From the NCBI GenBank assembly GCA_947632105.1, contig CANROD010000004.1, forward strand, positions 22,724-86,723: a stretch of 64,000 nt of DNA, written 5' to 3'. Below the pieces are notes generated by a model. It did no database searches. It was not told where the DNA came from and saw only the letters and a list, made by a program, of their open reading frames with translations. A program made the position numbers and the translations under genes. Source of the DNA: an uncultured Oligella sp. (GTDB lineage Bacteria; Pseudomonadota; Gammaproteobacteria; Burkholderiales; Burkholderiaceae_B). The stretch's first letter is position 1. The number at the start of each line of letters is the position of its first letter. This document shows positions 47,628 to 56,411 of this stretch, one piece after another.

Positions 47628-48542
47628 TTAATCTAAACTCAAGGCCTTCTGAATGGCCTTAGCCGCCGTTACTCCATCAGACATTGCAGTCACCACACAC
47701 GGATGCTGGCGACGCGTTACCTCACCAATAGCGTACAAACCACTTACGACCGTTTCAGTGGTTGCGAAATCCACTTTTAAGTAATCCTTTTCATCAAAAC
47801 CAACACCTAAGCCTTTAAGCCACTTAGCCTGAGGCTCATAACCATAAAAAACCAAAATTACATCATAGAACTGATCAGCAACTTCTTTTTGTGCAGGGTC
47901 AAAAGAGTAATCGCCAACAATAACCTGTTCATCGCCCAGTCGCTCCATCCAATGATCTTGACCACGTAGCGTACGCGCATAAACAGTGACCTCCGCTGCC
48001 CCTCTATTTTGGGCAAAAAGTGCGTTTTCCAGAGCATTGTCCCCACCTCCAAGTACCGCCACACGCTTGCCCTTAAAAGCATAATTATTTAATCTTGCGC
48101 CAGCACCAATTAAAACGTCATCAAAAGATTGACCGGCACACTCCGCCGGTTCCTTATAGTTCACACCTGTCGCCACAACCAATTTTTTTGAATAGAAAAC
48201 AAGCTTAGATGTGTGAGTCTGCACACTTAATTCAAAACCGCCATCTACCACTAGAGTAGACTTGACGAGATGTTCAAGCTTGACTTCAATCTCAGCCAAA
48301 GCCAAACTTTCAATCAACTTGAGTGCAACTTCCTTGCCCGTTAAGCTTGGCGCAGTAGGATTCCACTCATCCTTAAACGGATTGCGAGCACACATACCAC
48401 CAACCTGCTCACTACCCTCTAATAACAGCACGGTATAGCCCATGCGCTTTAACCAAACGGCACATGTAACCCCAGCCACGCCGGCACCGACAATAATGGC
48501 ATCATAGAGCGAATCATCTGCCTTATTCTGAGCAAGAGACAT
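47628..48542 (-). CDS. Thioredoxin-reductase-like FAD/NAD(P) oxidoreductase lacking the CxxC
   Basis: About 304 residues from ATG at 48542 (an upstream in-frame TTG at 48566 is less likely). The FAD motif is AIIVGAGVAGVTCAVWLKRM near residue 12, the NAD(P) motif is VAVLGGGDNALENALFA near 145, and GLYAIGEVTR lies near the C-terminus. In TrxB the redox disulfide CATC lies shortly before the NADPH motif; here that stretch reads GAGARLNNYAFKGKR with no cysteine pair. It therefore resembles the TrxR-like flavoproteins without a disulfide (such as ferredoxin-NADP reductase-type members). The electron acceptor is unknown. It diverges from folB. Confidence 0.85.
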   Translation of the reverse strand: MSLAQNKADDSLYDAIIVGAGVAGVTCAVWLKRMGYTVLLLEGSEQVGGMCARNPFKDEWNPTAPSLTGKEVALKLIESLALAEIEVKLEHLVKSTLVVDGGFELSVQTHTSKLVFYSKKLVVATGVNYKEPAECAGQSFDDVLIGAGARLNNYAFKGKRVAVLGGGDNALENALFAQNRGAAEVTVYARTLRGQDHWMERLGDEQVIVGDYSFDPAQKEVADQFYDVILVFYGYEPQAKWLKGLGVGFDEKDYLKVDFATTETVVSGLYAIGEVTRRQHPCVVTAMSDGVTAAKAIQKALSLD

Positions 48543-48620
48543 TGTGACAAATCCTTTTAAATACAAGTATTTCTTTTGTGTAAAGACTAAAATATGGCCT
48601 AATTATTTTTTGCAAAAACT

Positions 48621-48980
48621 ATGAATACAATAACAATCTTTTTTGAACGCCTTGCGATTGAAGCTCGCGTTGGTGTCCTGCCACGCGAACTTAAAAACAC
48701 GCAGCGTATTTATATTGACGCGGAGATTAGCGTACAACAAACACAAGCCGTTGACGATCTTGATATTAAAACTGTCCTTGATTATAGACTGCTACGTCAA
48801 GCAATTATCGAGGAATGTACTCGCAAGCACGTACACTTAGTCGAAGCCCTAGGGCAAATAATTTCTCAACGCTTAATTAGCGACTTTGACGAGGTAGCTG
48901 CTGTTAAACTCCGTATCAGTAAGCCATCAGCCTTTGATGACTGTGATGCTGTTGGCATTGAGTTTAATGTTAACCGCTAA
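48621..48980 (+). CDS. folB: Dihydroneopterin aldolase FolB
   Basis: A 119-residue enzyme of the T-fold family that cleaves dihydroneopterin to 6-hydroxymethyl-dihydropterin in folate synthesis. [20 protein letters not shown] contains the conserved Glu/Arg region; [17 protein letters not shown] and [13 protein letters not shown] follow with the pterin-binding Glu, and [20 protein letters not shown] ends the fold. The length is typical. It is first of three close genes, folB-ttcA-queF. Confidence 0.9.
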   Translation: MNTITIFFERLAIEARVGVLPRELKNTQRIYIDAEISVQQTQAVDDLDIKTVLDYRLLRQAIIEECTRKHVHLVEALGQIISQRLISDFDEVAAVKLRISKPSAFDDCDAVGIEFNVNR

Positions 48981-48994
48981 TACGCATTACCACC

Positions 48995-49945
48995 ATGAGT
49001 CAATCTAATTTAAACGTAAACGAGTCAAACCTCTCCGAACGCGCACGAGTTCGCAATAACAAGCTGAGCAAAAAAATCATCCGTGAAACCGCTCACGCTA
49101 TTGTTGATTACAATATGATCGAAGACGGCGACAAGGTAATGGTCTGTCTATCTGGCGGCAAGGACTCCTACACCCTACTCGAGGTTCTACGTACCCTACA
49201 AAAGCGTGCGCCAATCAAGTTTGAGTTACTTGCAGTTAACCTCGACCAAAAGCAACCAGGCTTCCCAGAGCATATTTTGCCTGAGTATTTGACATCAATT
49301 GGCGTGCCTTTTCATATTGAAAATCAAGACACTTACTCAATTGTTAAGCGTGTTATCCCAGAGGGTAAAACTACCTGTTCGCTTTGTTCACGGCTAAGAC
49401 GCGGTATTTTATATCGCGTAGCGGAAGAGTTTGGTTGCAATAAAATAGCGCTCGGTCACCACCGCGATGATATTTTAGCGACCTTTTTCCTAAATCTGTT
49501 TTATGCCGCAAAGTTAAAATCCATGCCGCCTAAGCTAGTTTCAGACAATGGTAAGCACACAGTAATTAGACCACTCGCCTATGTCGCCGAAAGCGATATT
49601 ATTAAGTACGCTAACATCCAGGAATTTCCGATTATTCCGTGTAATCTCTGTGGTTCTCAAGAAAACCTCAAGCGCCAAGAGATTAATAAGATGATTCGCC
49701 AGTGGGAAAAAGAAAGTCCGAAAAAGGTCTGGAATGCCTACAAATCACTTGCTAACATTGTCCCATCACACCTAATGGACAGGGAGCAATTTGATTTTGC
49801 TAATTTAAAACCAACCTTTGAAGACAATCCGAATGGCGACACAGCCTTTGACGCTGAGACCTTCCCTGATTTAGAGGATACTCAAACTACAGCAGGCTCC
49901 GAAGCCCAAGTGATACAAATTTATAGAAAAGCCAATGACAAATAA
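48995..49945 (+). CDS. ttcA: tRNA 2-thiocytidine biosynthesis protein TtcA
   Basis: A 316-residue ATP-pyrophosphatase that thiolates C32 of certain tRNAs. The PP-loop [15 protein letters not shown] begins near residue 51. The Fe-S cysteines are in [14 protein letters not shown] and [15 protein letters not shown], giving the two CxxC pairs of the family, with [14 protein letters not shown] between them. The C-terminal ~50 residues are acidic and variable. It overlaps queF by 11 bp, indicating translational coupling of two tRNA-modification genes. Confidence 0.96.
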   Translation: MSQSNLNVNESNLSERARVRNNKLSKKIIRETAHAIVDYNMIEDGDKVMVCLSGGKDSYTLLEVLRTLQKRAPIKFELLAVNLDQKQPGFPEHILPEYLTSIGVPFHIENQDTYSIVKRVIPEGKTTCSLCSRLRRGILYRVAEEFGCNKIALGHHRDDILATFFLNLFYAAKLKSMPPKLVSDNGKHTVIRPLAYVAESDIIKYANIQEFPIIPCNLCGSQENLKRQEINKMIRQWEKESPKKVWNAYKSLANIVPSHLMDREQFDFANLKPTFEDNPNGDTAFDAETFPDLEDTQTTAGSEAQVIQIYRKANDK

Positions 49946-50792
49946 AGTAACTGACAGCAACTTAGGTCAAACAACACAATACCCAGATCAATACGATCCG
50001 AGCTTGCTGTTTCCTATTGCACGCGCTGAAACCCGCCAAGGCTCACCGGCAGAAAACACACCAGTTTGGATTGGCGGTGATATCTGGACTGCCTTTGAAG
50101 TATCTTGGTTAGATAGCAAAGGCAAGCCAATTGTGGCGATTGCATCATTTGAGTTTCCACAGAGCAGCACCCACTTAATCGAGTCCAAGTCGTTTAAGCT
50201 TTATTTAAACTCCTTCAACCAGAGTAAATTTAATAGCACTAAGGAAGTCGCGGCATTATTTGAACAAGACTTAAGCAAAGCCAGTGGTGGCACGGTGAAG
50301 GTTGAGATTAAGCTCAACCACGATTGGAATAACTGCCGACTTATCAATATTCCCGGCAGTAGCGTTGATGAGTTGGAGGTTGAAATTGACTGCTACGAGC
50401 CGAACTTGGCACTACTTCAGCTAAGGGACGGCACAGAGGAGTCAGAGCAAATCAATATTCTTTACTCTAACCTGTTAAAGTCTAACTGCCCAGTCACCAA
50501 TCAACCTGACTGGGGTACGGTGGTTATTGCTTATAAGGGCAATTCCATTGATCCCAGCTCCTTTTTAAAGTACATCGTATCCTACCGCCTCCACAATGGC
50601 TTTCATGAGCTATGTGTTGAGGAAATGTACTGCGACTTGCTCAAGCAATGCGCACCTAAAGAGCTCGTTGTCATGGCTCGATATACGCGCCGTGGCGGTC
50701 TTGACATTAATCCATGGCGTGCCAGTAGTAAGGAAATTGCCAACAGCTTACACGATCTATTAGCGCCTTTTAATCGTTTGGCGAGACAGTAA
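49935..50792 (+). CDS. queF: NADPH-dependent 7-cyano-7-deazaguanine reductase QueF
   Basis: A 285-residue long-form (E. coli-type, tandem T-fold) nitrile reductase that turns preQ0 into preQ1 for queuosine at tRNA position 34. The catalytic Cys185 and Asp192 lie in [12 protein letters not shown]. The N-terminal half has [16 protein letters not shown] and [14 protein letters not shown], the QueF substrate motif; the C-terminal half has [16 protein letters not shown]. It overlaps the end of ttcA. No preQ1 riboswitch is apparent. Confidence 0.97.
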   Translation: MTNKVTDSNLGQTTQYPDQYDPSLLFPIARAETRQGSPAENTPVWIGGDIWTAFEVSWLDSKGKPIVAIASFEFPQSSTHLIESKSFKLYLNSFNQSKFNSTKEVAALFEQDLSKASGGTVKVEIKLNHDWNNCRLINIPGSSVDELEVEIDCYEPNLALLQLRDGTEESEQINILYSNLLKSNCPVTNQPDWGTVVIAYKGNSIDPSSFLKYIVSYRLHNGFHELCVEEMYCDLLKQCAPKELVVMARYTRRGGLDINPWRASSKEIANSLHDLLAPFNRLARQ

Positions 50793-50886
50793 CCACCCGT
50801 CACAACACAGACCTTGTACTCTCGGCAATTACCCCCATCTAGTAGTTACTCAATTACGCTACTCAACAACTTTGTTAGGAGTACAC

Positions 50887-51738
50887 ATGTCTGCAATGAC
50901 CAAATCCCGCCAAATAGAGCAGCTTTATCGTGGTCAAGAGACCAGCGATGGCGCCGGCGTAAATCTAACTCGTTTATTAAGTAATAACCTACAACGTCGC
51001 CTTGACCCCTTCTTAATGCTAGATTGCTTTGGTAGCGATAACCCCGACGATTACATCGCAGGCTTTCCAGATCACCCACATCGTGGCTTTGAAACCATCA
51101 CATATATGATTGAAGGTCGTATGCTGCACCGTGATAGCAATGGCAACGAAGGCCTATTAGAAAATGGCGGTGTGCAGTGGATGACAGCCGGCAGTGGTTT
51201 AATTCACTCCGAAATTCCACAGCAAAAAGATGGCGTTATGCGTGGCTTCCAGCTATGGCTCAATCTTGCAGCTAAGGACAAAATGATTGAGCCGTGGTAC
51301 AAAGACTACCAGAAACCTGATTTACCAAAATACATTACAGATGAAGGTGTACAAGTGACCATCATCGCTGGTAGCAGCAATGGGGTCGAGGGTGCTGTAC
51401 TGCGTGACCACACAGAACCACTGTATCTTGACGTCCATCTGCCCGCAGGTAAGCCCTTTGAAACGGCCATTCCAGCTACTCACAATGCCTTTATTGTCGT
51501 TTATGAAGGTCAATTAGAGGTTAATGGTAAAGCAGTACAGGCAACGCAATTAGCACTATTAGCCAATACGCCTGAAGCTGATGGCATTAGCCTAACAGCC
51601 AGTGAAGACAGCAAAGTAATTATCGTTGCCGGTAAGCCATTAAATGAACCGATTGTCCAACACGGACCATTTGTGATGAACTCGCGTGAAGAAATTATGG
51701 AAGCCTTTAATGATTTTCAGGCGGGTAAGTTTGCTTAA
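50887..51738 (+). CDS. Pirin family protein
   Basis: A 283-residue bicupin protein. The N-terminal metal site is intact: FPDHPHRGFETITYMIEG supplies the HxH, with further ligands in GLIHSEIPQ. Bacterial pirins include quercetin 2,3-dioxygenase-like enzymes and regulators of pyruvate dehydrogenase; the role here is open. ATG at 50887 follows TTAGGAG with 6 bp spacing and is chosen over a TTG at 50872 that overlaps that ribosome site. It is convergent with the symporter gene, with a shared terminator. Confidence 0.88.
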   Translation: MSAMTKSRQIEQLYRGQETSDGAGVNLTRLLSNNLQRRLDPFLMLDCFGSDNPDDYIAGFPDHPHRGFETITYMIEGRMLHRDSNGNEGLLENGGVQWMTAGSGLIHSEIPQQKDGVMRGFQLWLNLAAKDKMIEPWYKDYQKPDLPKYITDEGVQVTIIAGSSNGVEGAVLRDHTEPLYLDVHLPAGKPFETAIPATHNAFIVVYEGQLEVNGKAVQATQLALLANTPEADGISLTASEDSKVIIVAGKPLNEPIVQHGPFVMNSREEIMEAFNDFQAGKFA

Positions 51739-51771
51739 GATAGCTTGCATTCATTGAATAAAATAGCAATC

Positions 51772-51799
51772 CCCCCATTTGCATCAAAACAAATGGGGG
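51772..51799. terminator. bidirectional terminator between the pirin and symporter genes
   Basis: A 10-bp stem CCCCCATTTG / CAAATGGGGG with an 8-nt loop lies between convergent genes. T-rich sequence follows on both strands. Confidence 0.8.
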
Positions 51800-51828
51800 T
51801 GTTTGATTAACTACTTAGCGCCGCAACT

Positions 51829-53187
51829 TTAAGGTAGTAAGCCCAACCTACGCTTTTCGAAAAAATCATTGGTTTCTTTAATGACTACGCCTGTTAGTAG
51901 GAATAGACCAATAACGTTAGGTAATGCCATTAAACCATTAAAGATATCAGCAAAAGCCCACACCAAGTCTAAGTGAACTACAGCGCCAACCAATACCGAT
52001 GCGGTATAAATCACACGATATGGCCACGTCACAGCATCCCCAAAGGCATAAGTCGCACACTTCTCACCATAATAACTCCAACCTAAAATCGTTGAGTAGG
52101 CAAAGAAAATCATGCCTAATGCAACAATATCGCCCCCAATGCCCGGCAATAAACCATCAAAAGTATAGGTTGTCAACGCAGCTCCCGTAAGATCACCCGC
52201 ATCAAAAACTTCTAACCCCATCACTAAAACAACACCAGTAATTGTACATACGATAATCGTATCAATAAACGTACCAGTCATTGAAACAAAAGCTTGGCGA
52301 GCAGGGTGATCGGTTTTAGCAGCTGCTGCTGCAATCGGTGCTGAACCCATACCTGCCTCATTTGAGAAAACACCGCGAGCCACACCATAACGAATAATGG
52401 CACCAATTAAACCACCAGCAATTGCCTCATTACCCCAAGCTAAGATAAAAATCTTTTGAAATGCCGGAATAATTAACTCGTAGTTAGCAACCATAATCCA
52501 TAGACCACCAGCGACATAGGTCACAGCCATCACTGGAACAATCACAGAAGAAGCGCGAGAAATGCTCTTAATACCACCCAATAGAACAAAAGCAGTAAAA
52601 ATAGTTAGACCTACACCGGTCACCCAAACACCTACTCCGTAACTCTGTGCAACCGCATTCGCCACAGAATTTGACTGCACAGAGCTCCCGATACCAAAGG
52701 ATGCCAACATACCTAAAACAGCAAAAATCATGGCTAACCACTTCATATTCAGGCCACGCTCAATGTAATACATTGGACCACCAGACATTTCGCCTTTGGA
52801 GTTAACAACACGATACTTAACCGCCAAAATGGCCTCAGCGTACTTGGTTGCCATACCAAAAATCGCTGTCACCCACATCCAAAATACAGCACCCGGGCCA
52901 CCTAACACGACGGCCGTCGCTACACCCGCAATATTACCCGTACCAATTGTTGCTGATAATGCCGTCATCAATGCAGCAAACTGAGAAATATCCCCCTCAG
53001 TTTTTACACCATTAACACTATCAGGAGATTTTTTAAAAATTTGGGCAAAAGCAAAAGGTAACTGTCTAAACTGTAAAAATTTTAATCTAATGGTCAACCA
53101 AACACCACATCCAACGATTAAAATCAATGTGATTGGCCCCCAAACTATCCCGCTCAACTGATTCAATAAGGTATTTAAACTATCCAT
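51829..53187 (-). CDS. Alanine/glycine:cation (Na+) symporter, AGCS family
   Basis: A 452-residue membrane protein with about 11 helices. AGCS signatures are GPGAVFWMWVTAIFGMATKYAE near 94-115, SATIGTGNIAGVATAV near 75 (Na+/substrate region), GGIKSISRASSVIVPVMAV near 205 and SNEAGMGSAPIAAAAAKTDHPARQ (residues ~274-297) containing the AGCS hallmark. It imports alanine or glycine with Na+. Monocistronic by its neighbours. Confidence 0.93.
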   Translation of the reverse strand: MDSLNTLLNQLSGIVWGPITLILIVGCGVWLTIRLKFLQFRQLPFAFAQIFKKSPDSVNGVKTEGDISQFAALMTALSATIGTGNIAGVATAVVLGGPGAVFWMWVTAIFGMATKYAEAILAVKYRVVNSKGEMSGGPMYYIERGLNMKWLAMIFAVLGMLASFGIGSSVQSNSVANAVAQSYGVGVWVTGVGLTIFTAFVLLGGIKSISRASSVIVPVMAVTYVAGGLWIMVANYELIIPAFQKIFILAWGNEAIAGGLIGAIIRYGVARGVFSNEAGMGSAPIAAAAAKTDHPARQAFVSMTGTFIDTIIVCTITGVVLVMGLEVFDAGDLTGAALTTYTFDGLLPGIGGDIVALGMIFFAYSTILGWSYYGEKCATYAFGDAVTWPYRVIYTASVLVGAVVHLDLVWAFADIFNGLMALPNVIGLFLLTGVVIKETNDFFEKRRLGLLP

Positions 53188-53314
53188 AAAGCTCTCCTAT
53201 TAGAAATACATAGCACATAATATTACCTAAAAACATCATCTGCGTTAGAATTTTTTTATCCAGACAAACCCCTACAAAATCCCTCATAAAAAAAGAAAGC
53301 CAAAGACAAAAAAT

Positions 53315-53352
53315 CCCCACCCAGAAATAGGAACCTATTACACTGCGTGGGG
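53315..53352 (-). terminator. terminator after the nitronate monooxygenase gene
   Basis: On the minus strand CCCCAC ... GTGGGG forms a stem followed by ATTTTTTG, 25 bp beyond the stop codon. Confidence 0.75.
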
Positions 53353-53376
53353 ACTAAGTTAATAATATTTAGCTAT

Positions 53377-54459
53377 CTATTCTGTCGCTTCTTGCACCAA
53401 AAGTGCTACCAACTTTTGCACTGGCATTTCTCTAATTTTTGCCAATCCTGTGCCCGACCAATAAGCACCATAACCATCATCATTTTGTTTAAGGGCCGCA
53501 TCATTTAATTGCTTATTAGCATCGTATAATACCGGATAGTTTGGTCGTCTCAGACCTTTTTCTTGAATTAATTGCGCACCAAAATCACTTAACTTCGTTC
53601 TAAGACCACGCGCCGGACGACCCGATATCACCGTACTCACCAAGGTCTCAGGGTTACTTACTGCATGCACTCTTAACTGCTCGCGATAAGTTTCTGATGC
53701 CGAGCTTTCAGGACATAAAATAAAAGCTGTTCCTAGCTGTACTGCCTCTGCACCATGCTCTAGCATTGTACGAATTTCTTGACCCGTCATCACTCCACCA
53801 GCCACTATCACCGGTGTGATGCAATGTTGCTTAATTTGCTGTAATAAGTCTAAAGTAGTCATTTTCTCATCACGATTAGGATCAAAAATCCCGCGATGGC
53901 CCCCTGCCTCATAGCCTTGAGCGACAATATAATCTACCCCTGCTGCCTCTAACTTTTGGGCCTCATCAACATGACAAGCACTGGCAAAAATCGCAATACC
54001 AGCTTCTTTTAATTTATGTAAAACATTTACTGAGGGTAAGCCAAAGTGAAAACTTACGATTTGCGGTCGCTTATCTAACAACACAGCAACACGCTCATCA
54101 TCAGTTAGCAAACTGTGATAAATGACATTCAGAGAATCCGGTACTTGCCCACCAAAGCCCTCAAATAAAGGCGCTAACTCCTTTAACCACGCGGCATTTG
54201 CTGCAGCATCAACCTCTTCTTCTTTATGTGCAAAGAAATTAATATTAACTAAAGGCAATTTACCCATGCCACATAAAGCCGTAAACTCACTAATGCATTT
54301 ATCCAACGCTGCAGCACTCATCGCACCACACCCCAACGAAGGCAATGCTCCTGCCTTTAATACCTCAGCCGCTAAATGAGGATTTGAAACTCCAGCCATA
54401 GGTGCCTGAATAATCGGATAATCCACATCAAATCGCTCACAAAACTCCGTCTTTAACAT
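53377..54459 (-). CDS. Nitronate monooxygenase-family FMN protein
   Basis: A 360-residue TIM-barrel flavoprotein of the NMO/2-nitropropane dioxygenase family. The N-terminus YPIIQAPMAGVSNPHLAAEV is diagnostic. FMN-phosphate sites are VIVAGGVMTGQEIRTML and HGAEAVQLGTAFILCPES. The class I active-site His lies in GYEAGGHRGIF near 183. NMOs oxidise toxic nitronates such as propionate 3-nitronate; related members act in enoyl reduction. ATG at 54459. It has its own terminator and a divergent DUF1328 neighbour. Confidence 0.9.
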   Translation of the reverse strand: MLKTEFCERFDVDYPIIQAPMAGVSNPHLAAEVLKAGALPSLGCGAMSAAALDKCISEFTALCGMGKLPLVNINFFAHKEEEVDAAANAAWLKELAPLFEGFGGQVPDSLNVIYHSLLTDDERVAVLLDKRPQIVSFHFGLPSVNVLHKLKEAGIAIFASACHVDEAQKLEAAGVDYIVAQGYEAGGHRGIFDPNRDEKMTTLDLLQQIKQHCITPVIVAGGVMTGQEIRTMLEHGAEAVQLGTAFILCPESSASETYREQLRVHAVSNPETLVSTVISGRPARGLRTKLSDFGAQLIQEKGLRRPNYPVLYDANKQLNDAALKQNDDGYGAYWSGTGLAKIREMPVQKLVALLVQEATE

Positions 54460-54546
54460 AACAGCACCCTCCTAATAACTCACAATCACTTTATATACTC
54501 TAGTAAAAAAACTTAAAACTGAACCAAAAGACTTACAAATTTTAGA

Positions 54547-54565
54547 GATTATTTTCAAAATAATC
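54547..54565. promoter_or_regulatory. 19-bp perfect palindrome upstream of nitronate monooxygenase and DUF1328 genes
   Basis: GATTATTTT-C-AAAATAATC has 9-1-9 dyad symmetry, like many operators including the layout of Fur boxes, although base identity to the Fur consensus is only partial. A second palindrome TACTTTAAAGTA lies at about 54585-54596, closer to the DUF1328 start. Confidence 0.45.
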
Positions 54566-54627
54566 ATAGTCAGACAAGACTTAATACTTTAAAGTAAAAG
54601 TTCATATTTTATGAAAAGGAGAAAACC

Positions 54628-54786
54628 ATGCTTCATTATGCTGTTGTATTCCTCGTTATTGCATTAATTGCCGCTGTCTTAGGCTTTGGCGGCATTGCCG
54701 GCACCGCGGCAGGCATTGCAAAAATACTTTTCTTTGTCTTCTTAATCATCGCAGTATTATCATTTCTTTTTGGCCGACGTTCTTAG
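54628..54786 (+). CDS. DUF1328 small membrane protein
   Basis: A 52-residue, almost wholly hydrophobic protein with two membrane helices around a glycine/alanine turn: [20 protein letters not shown], then [20 protein letters not shown], ending FLFGRRS. This matches the DUF1328 (YtjA-like) family of small inner-membrane proteins, often stress-induced and of unknown function. AAAAGGAG lies 7 bp ahead of the ATG. It is an independent unit between two divergent or convergent neighbours. Confidence 0.88.
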   Translation: MLHYAVVFLVIALIAAVLGFGGIAGTAAGIAKILFFVFLIIAVLSFLFGRRS

Positions 54787-54809
54787 CACCTAAATAGAAA
54801 AAGAAATAA

Positions 54810-54838
54810 AATAGCCCCCAAAAAAATTGAGGGCTATT
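54810..54838. terminator. terminator between DUF1328 and sodC genes
   Basis: An imperfect stem ATAGCCC(C/T)CAA / TTGAGGGCTAT lies between convergent genes. On the minus strand it is followed by TTTTATTTC, fitting the sodC transcript best. Confidence 0.7.
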
Positions 54839-54857
54839 ACTATTCCTTAATGGGCCA

Positions 54858-55385
54858 TTACTTAATTAAGCCGCATAAATTGCGACCGCCACCCCCACCT
54901 AAAGGCGCAGGATCATCACTGTAATTATCACCGCCCACGTGGATCATCAACGCTAAGCCGTTAAGTTCATTAATATCAGTAATACGAGGAGCAACTACTG
55001 GATAGTTAATAGCCCCTTCATCATCTACGTATAAAGCAGGTAAATCCCCCTTGTGACCGTCAGACCAAGGCCCCTTGTGTGCACCACTCTCCTCTGGGTC
55101 CCAATGACCGCCAGCTGCACCTGCTGGGGTGATTTTGCCATCAGCTTCTTTTGCATCGCAAGAACCTACGGCATGGACGTGAAAACCACGAACACCTGCC
55201 TCTTCTAAACCTTTAATTTCAGGGCTAAACTTCGCACCATATTCAGTTTGAGTAATCGTCACTGTACCGACAGACTCACCCGGTCCTTGCGCTGTGGCAA
55301 ACCTCATATCAACGACAATATCGTCTGCTGCGTAAACTGATGTCATAAAACCAGCTAATAAAACACTCATAAGAACTTTTTTCAT
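54858..55385 (-). CDS. sodC: Periplasmic Cu,Zn superoxide dismutase SodC
   Basis: A 175-residue secreted enzyme. The signal peptide KKVLMSVLLAGFMTSVYA is cleaved before ADD. Copper and zinc ligands are in GFHVHAVGSCDA, AGGHWDPEESGAHKGPWSDG (with bridging His) and MIHVGGDNYSD. The structural disulfide uses Cys in GSCD and NLCGLIK, and the signature PLGGGGGRNLCG closes the protein. It removes superoxide in the periplasm. ATG at 55385 is chosen because AAGGTGA lies 7 bp upstream; the in-frame TTG at 55391 is too close to it. Confidence 0.97.
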   Translation of the reverse strand: MKKVLMSVLLAGFMTSVYAADDIVVDMRFATAQGPGESVGTVTITQTEYGAKFSPEIKGLEEAGVRGFHVHAVGSCDAKEADGKITPAGAAGGHWDPEESGAHKGPWSDGHKGDLPALYVDDEGAINYPVVAPRITDINELNGLALMIHVGGDNYSDDPAPLGGGGGRNLCGLIK

Positions 55386-55690
55386 ATACAAATCACCTTA
55401 ATTTGAATTAAAAACATAAAGCTACTCATCACAAAATCAAGCAACTCACGCACTCTTATGGCAAAGGCACAAGGATGTTACAAAAGCTTAACACGTTATT
55501 TGAATGTTCCTCAACTTAAGTAATCGCTCTCGTTTGCAGCCATTAGAATCACCACTGCCATATAACTCGATTAGTATTTACGCTAATTTGACACTACACT
55601 CCAAATAATCTTAGACAAGCCTTGTTAAATAGACTAGTCTAGACTAGTCGCTAGTATTAGCTTATCATGATATAACAATCTGGAGACACT
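55386..55690. other. sodC-GST divergent intergenic region
   Basis: About 305 bp without a visible gene. It contains a TTGACA at 55588-55593, usable as a -35 toward the GST gene, though the matching -10 is poor, and the 18-bp palindrome at 55632-55649. The sodC promoter must lie in the left part; no clear hexamers are seen there. Confidence 0.4.
55632..55649. promoter_or_regulatory. 18-bp perfect palindrome ahead of the GST gene
   Basis: GACTAGTCTAGACTAGTC equals its own reverse complement and also contains two direct copies of GACTAGTC. It ends 41 bp before the GST start, in the expected promoter region, so it may be an operator for a dimeric or tetrameric regulator. Confidence 0.5.
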
Positions 55691-56383
55691 ATGGTATCAA
55701 TAATTACACTTTATCACTCTGTCAGCGCACGCTCTTTTCGTCCACTATGGGCTCTTGAGGAGTTAGGTTTAGACTATGAGTTGATTGTCTTAGCTTTTCC
55801 GCCACGAGTCCATGACAAATCCTATTTTGAGATCAACCCTTTAGGTACCGTACCCGCTCTTGTCACTGAACATGGCCTAATGACTGAATCAGTCGCCATG
55901 TGCCAATACCTTGCTAGCAAAAAACCTTCTACTGATCTGGTTATTACTGAACGTGACGCAGATTACTCTAAATATCTAAACTTTTTATACTATGGTGAGA
56001 GTACACTGACCTTCCCTCTGACCATCGTCTTGCGCTACCAGCACTTTGAAGTCCCCGAAAGGCAGTTACCAAGTATCGCAGAGGATTATAGTCTGTGGTT
56101 TATTAGTCGCACGAAGCTACTGGATCAGGCGTTACAAGATACAATGTATCTATGTGGTGATCGTTTTACCATCGCCGATATATCTGTAGGCTACGCCCTC
56201 ATGCTTGCTGAGCATGTTGGACTACTTGAGCAGTGTTCAGCTAGAGTTCAAGCATATTGGCGAGCACTAAAGCAACGCCCAGGCTTTATTAACGCCTTAA
56301 AAAAAGAACAACAAGTAGCCACAATGCAAGGTATCTCAACTCAACCAACGCCTAGCTTGCGCCCCTTTCCAACTAAAAAATAA
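55691..56383 (+). CDS. Glutathione S-transferase family protein
   Basis: A 230-residue cytosolic protein. An N-terminal thioredoxin-like domain (TLYHSVSARSFRPLWALEEL, NPLGTVPAL with the cis-Pro, and MTESVAM with the glutathione-contacting Glu-Ser) is followed by an all-helical domain (FTIADISVGYALMLAE is the N-capping-box segment near 160). The substrate is unknown. ATG at 55691 follows TGGAGA. An unusual palindrome lies in its promoter region. The nucleosidase gene starts 28 bp downstream and may be co-transcribed. Confidence 0.9.
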   Translation: MVSIITLYHSVSARSFRPLWALEELGLDYELIVLAFPPRVHDKSYFEINPLGTVPALVTEHGLMTESVAMCQYLASKKPSTDLVITERDADYSKYLNFLYYGESTLTFPLTIVLRYQHFEVPERQLPSIAEDYSLWFISRTKLLDQALQDTMYLCGDRFTIADISVGYALMLAEHVGLLEQCSARVQAYWRALKQRPGFINALKKEQQVATMQGISTQPTPSLRPFPTKK

Positions 56384-56411
56384 CAGTTAGATTTAGGACA
56401 AACTCATCACA

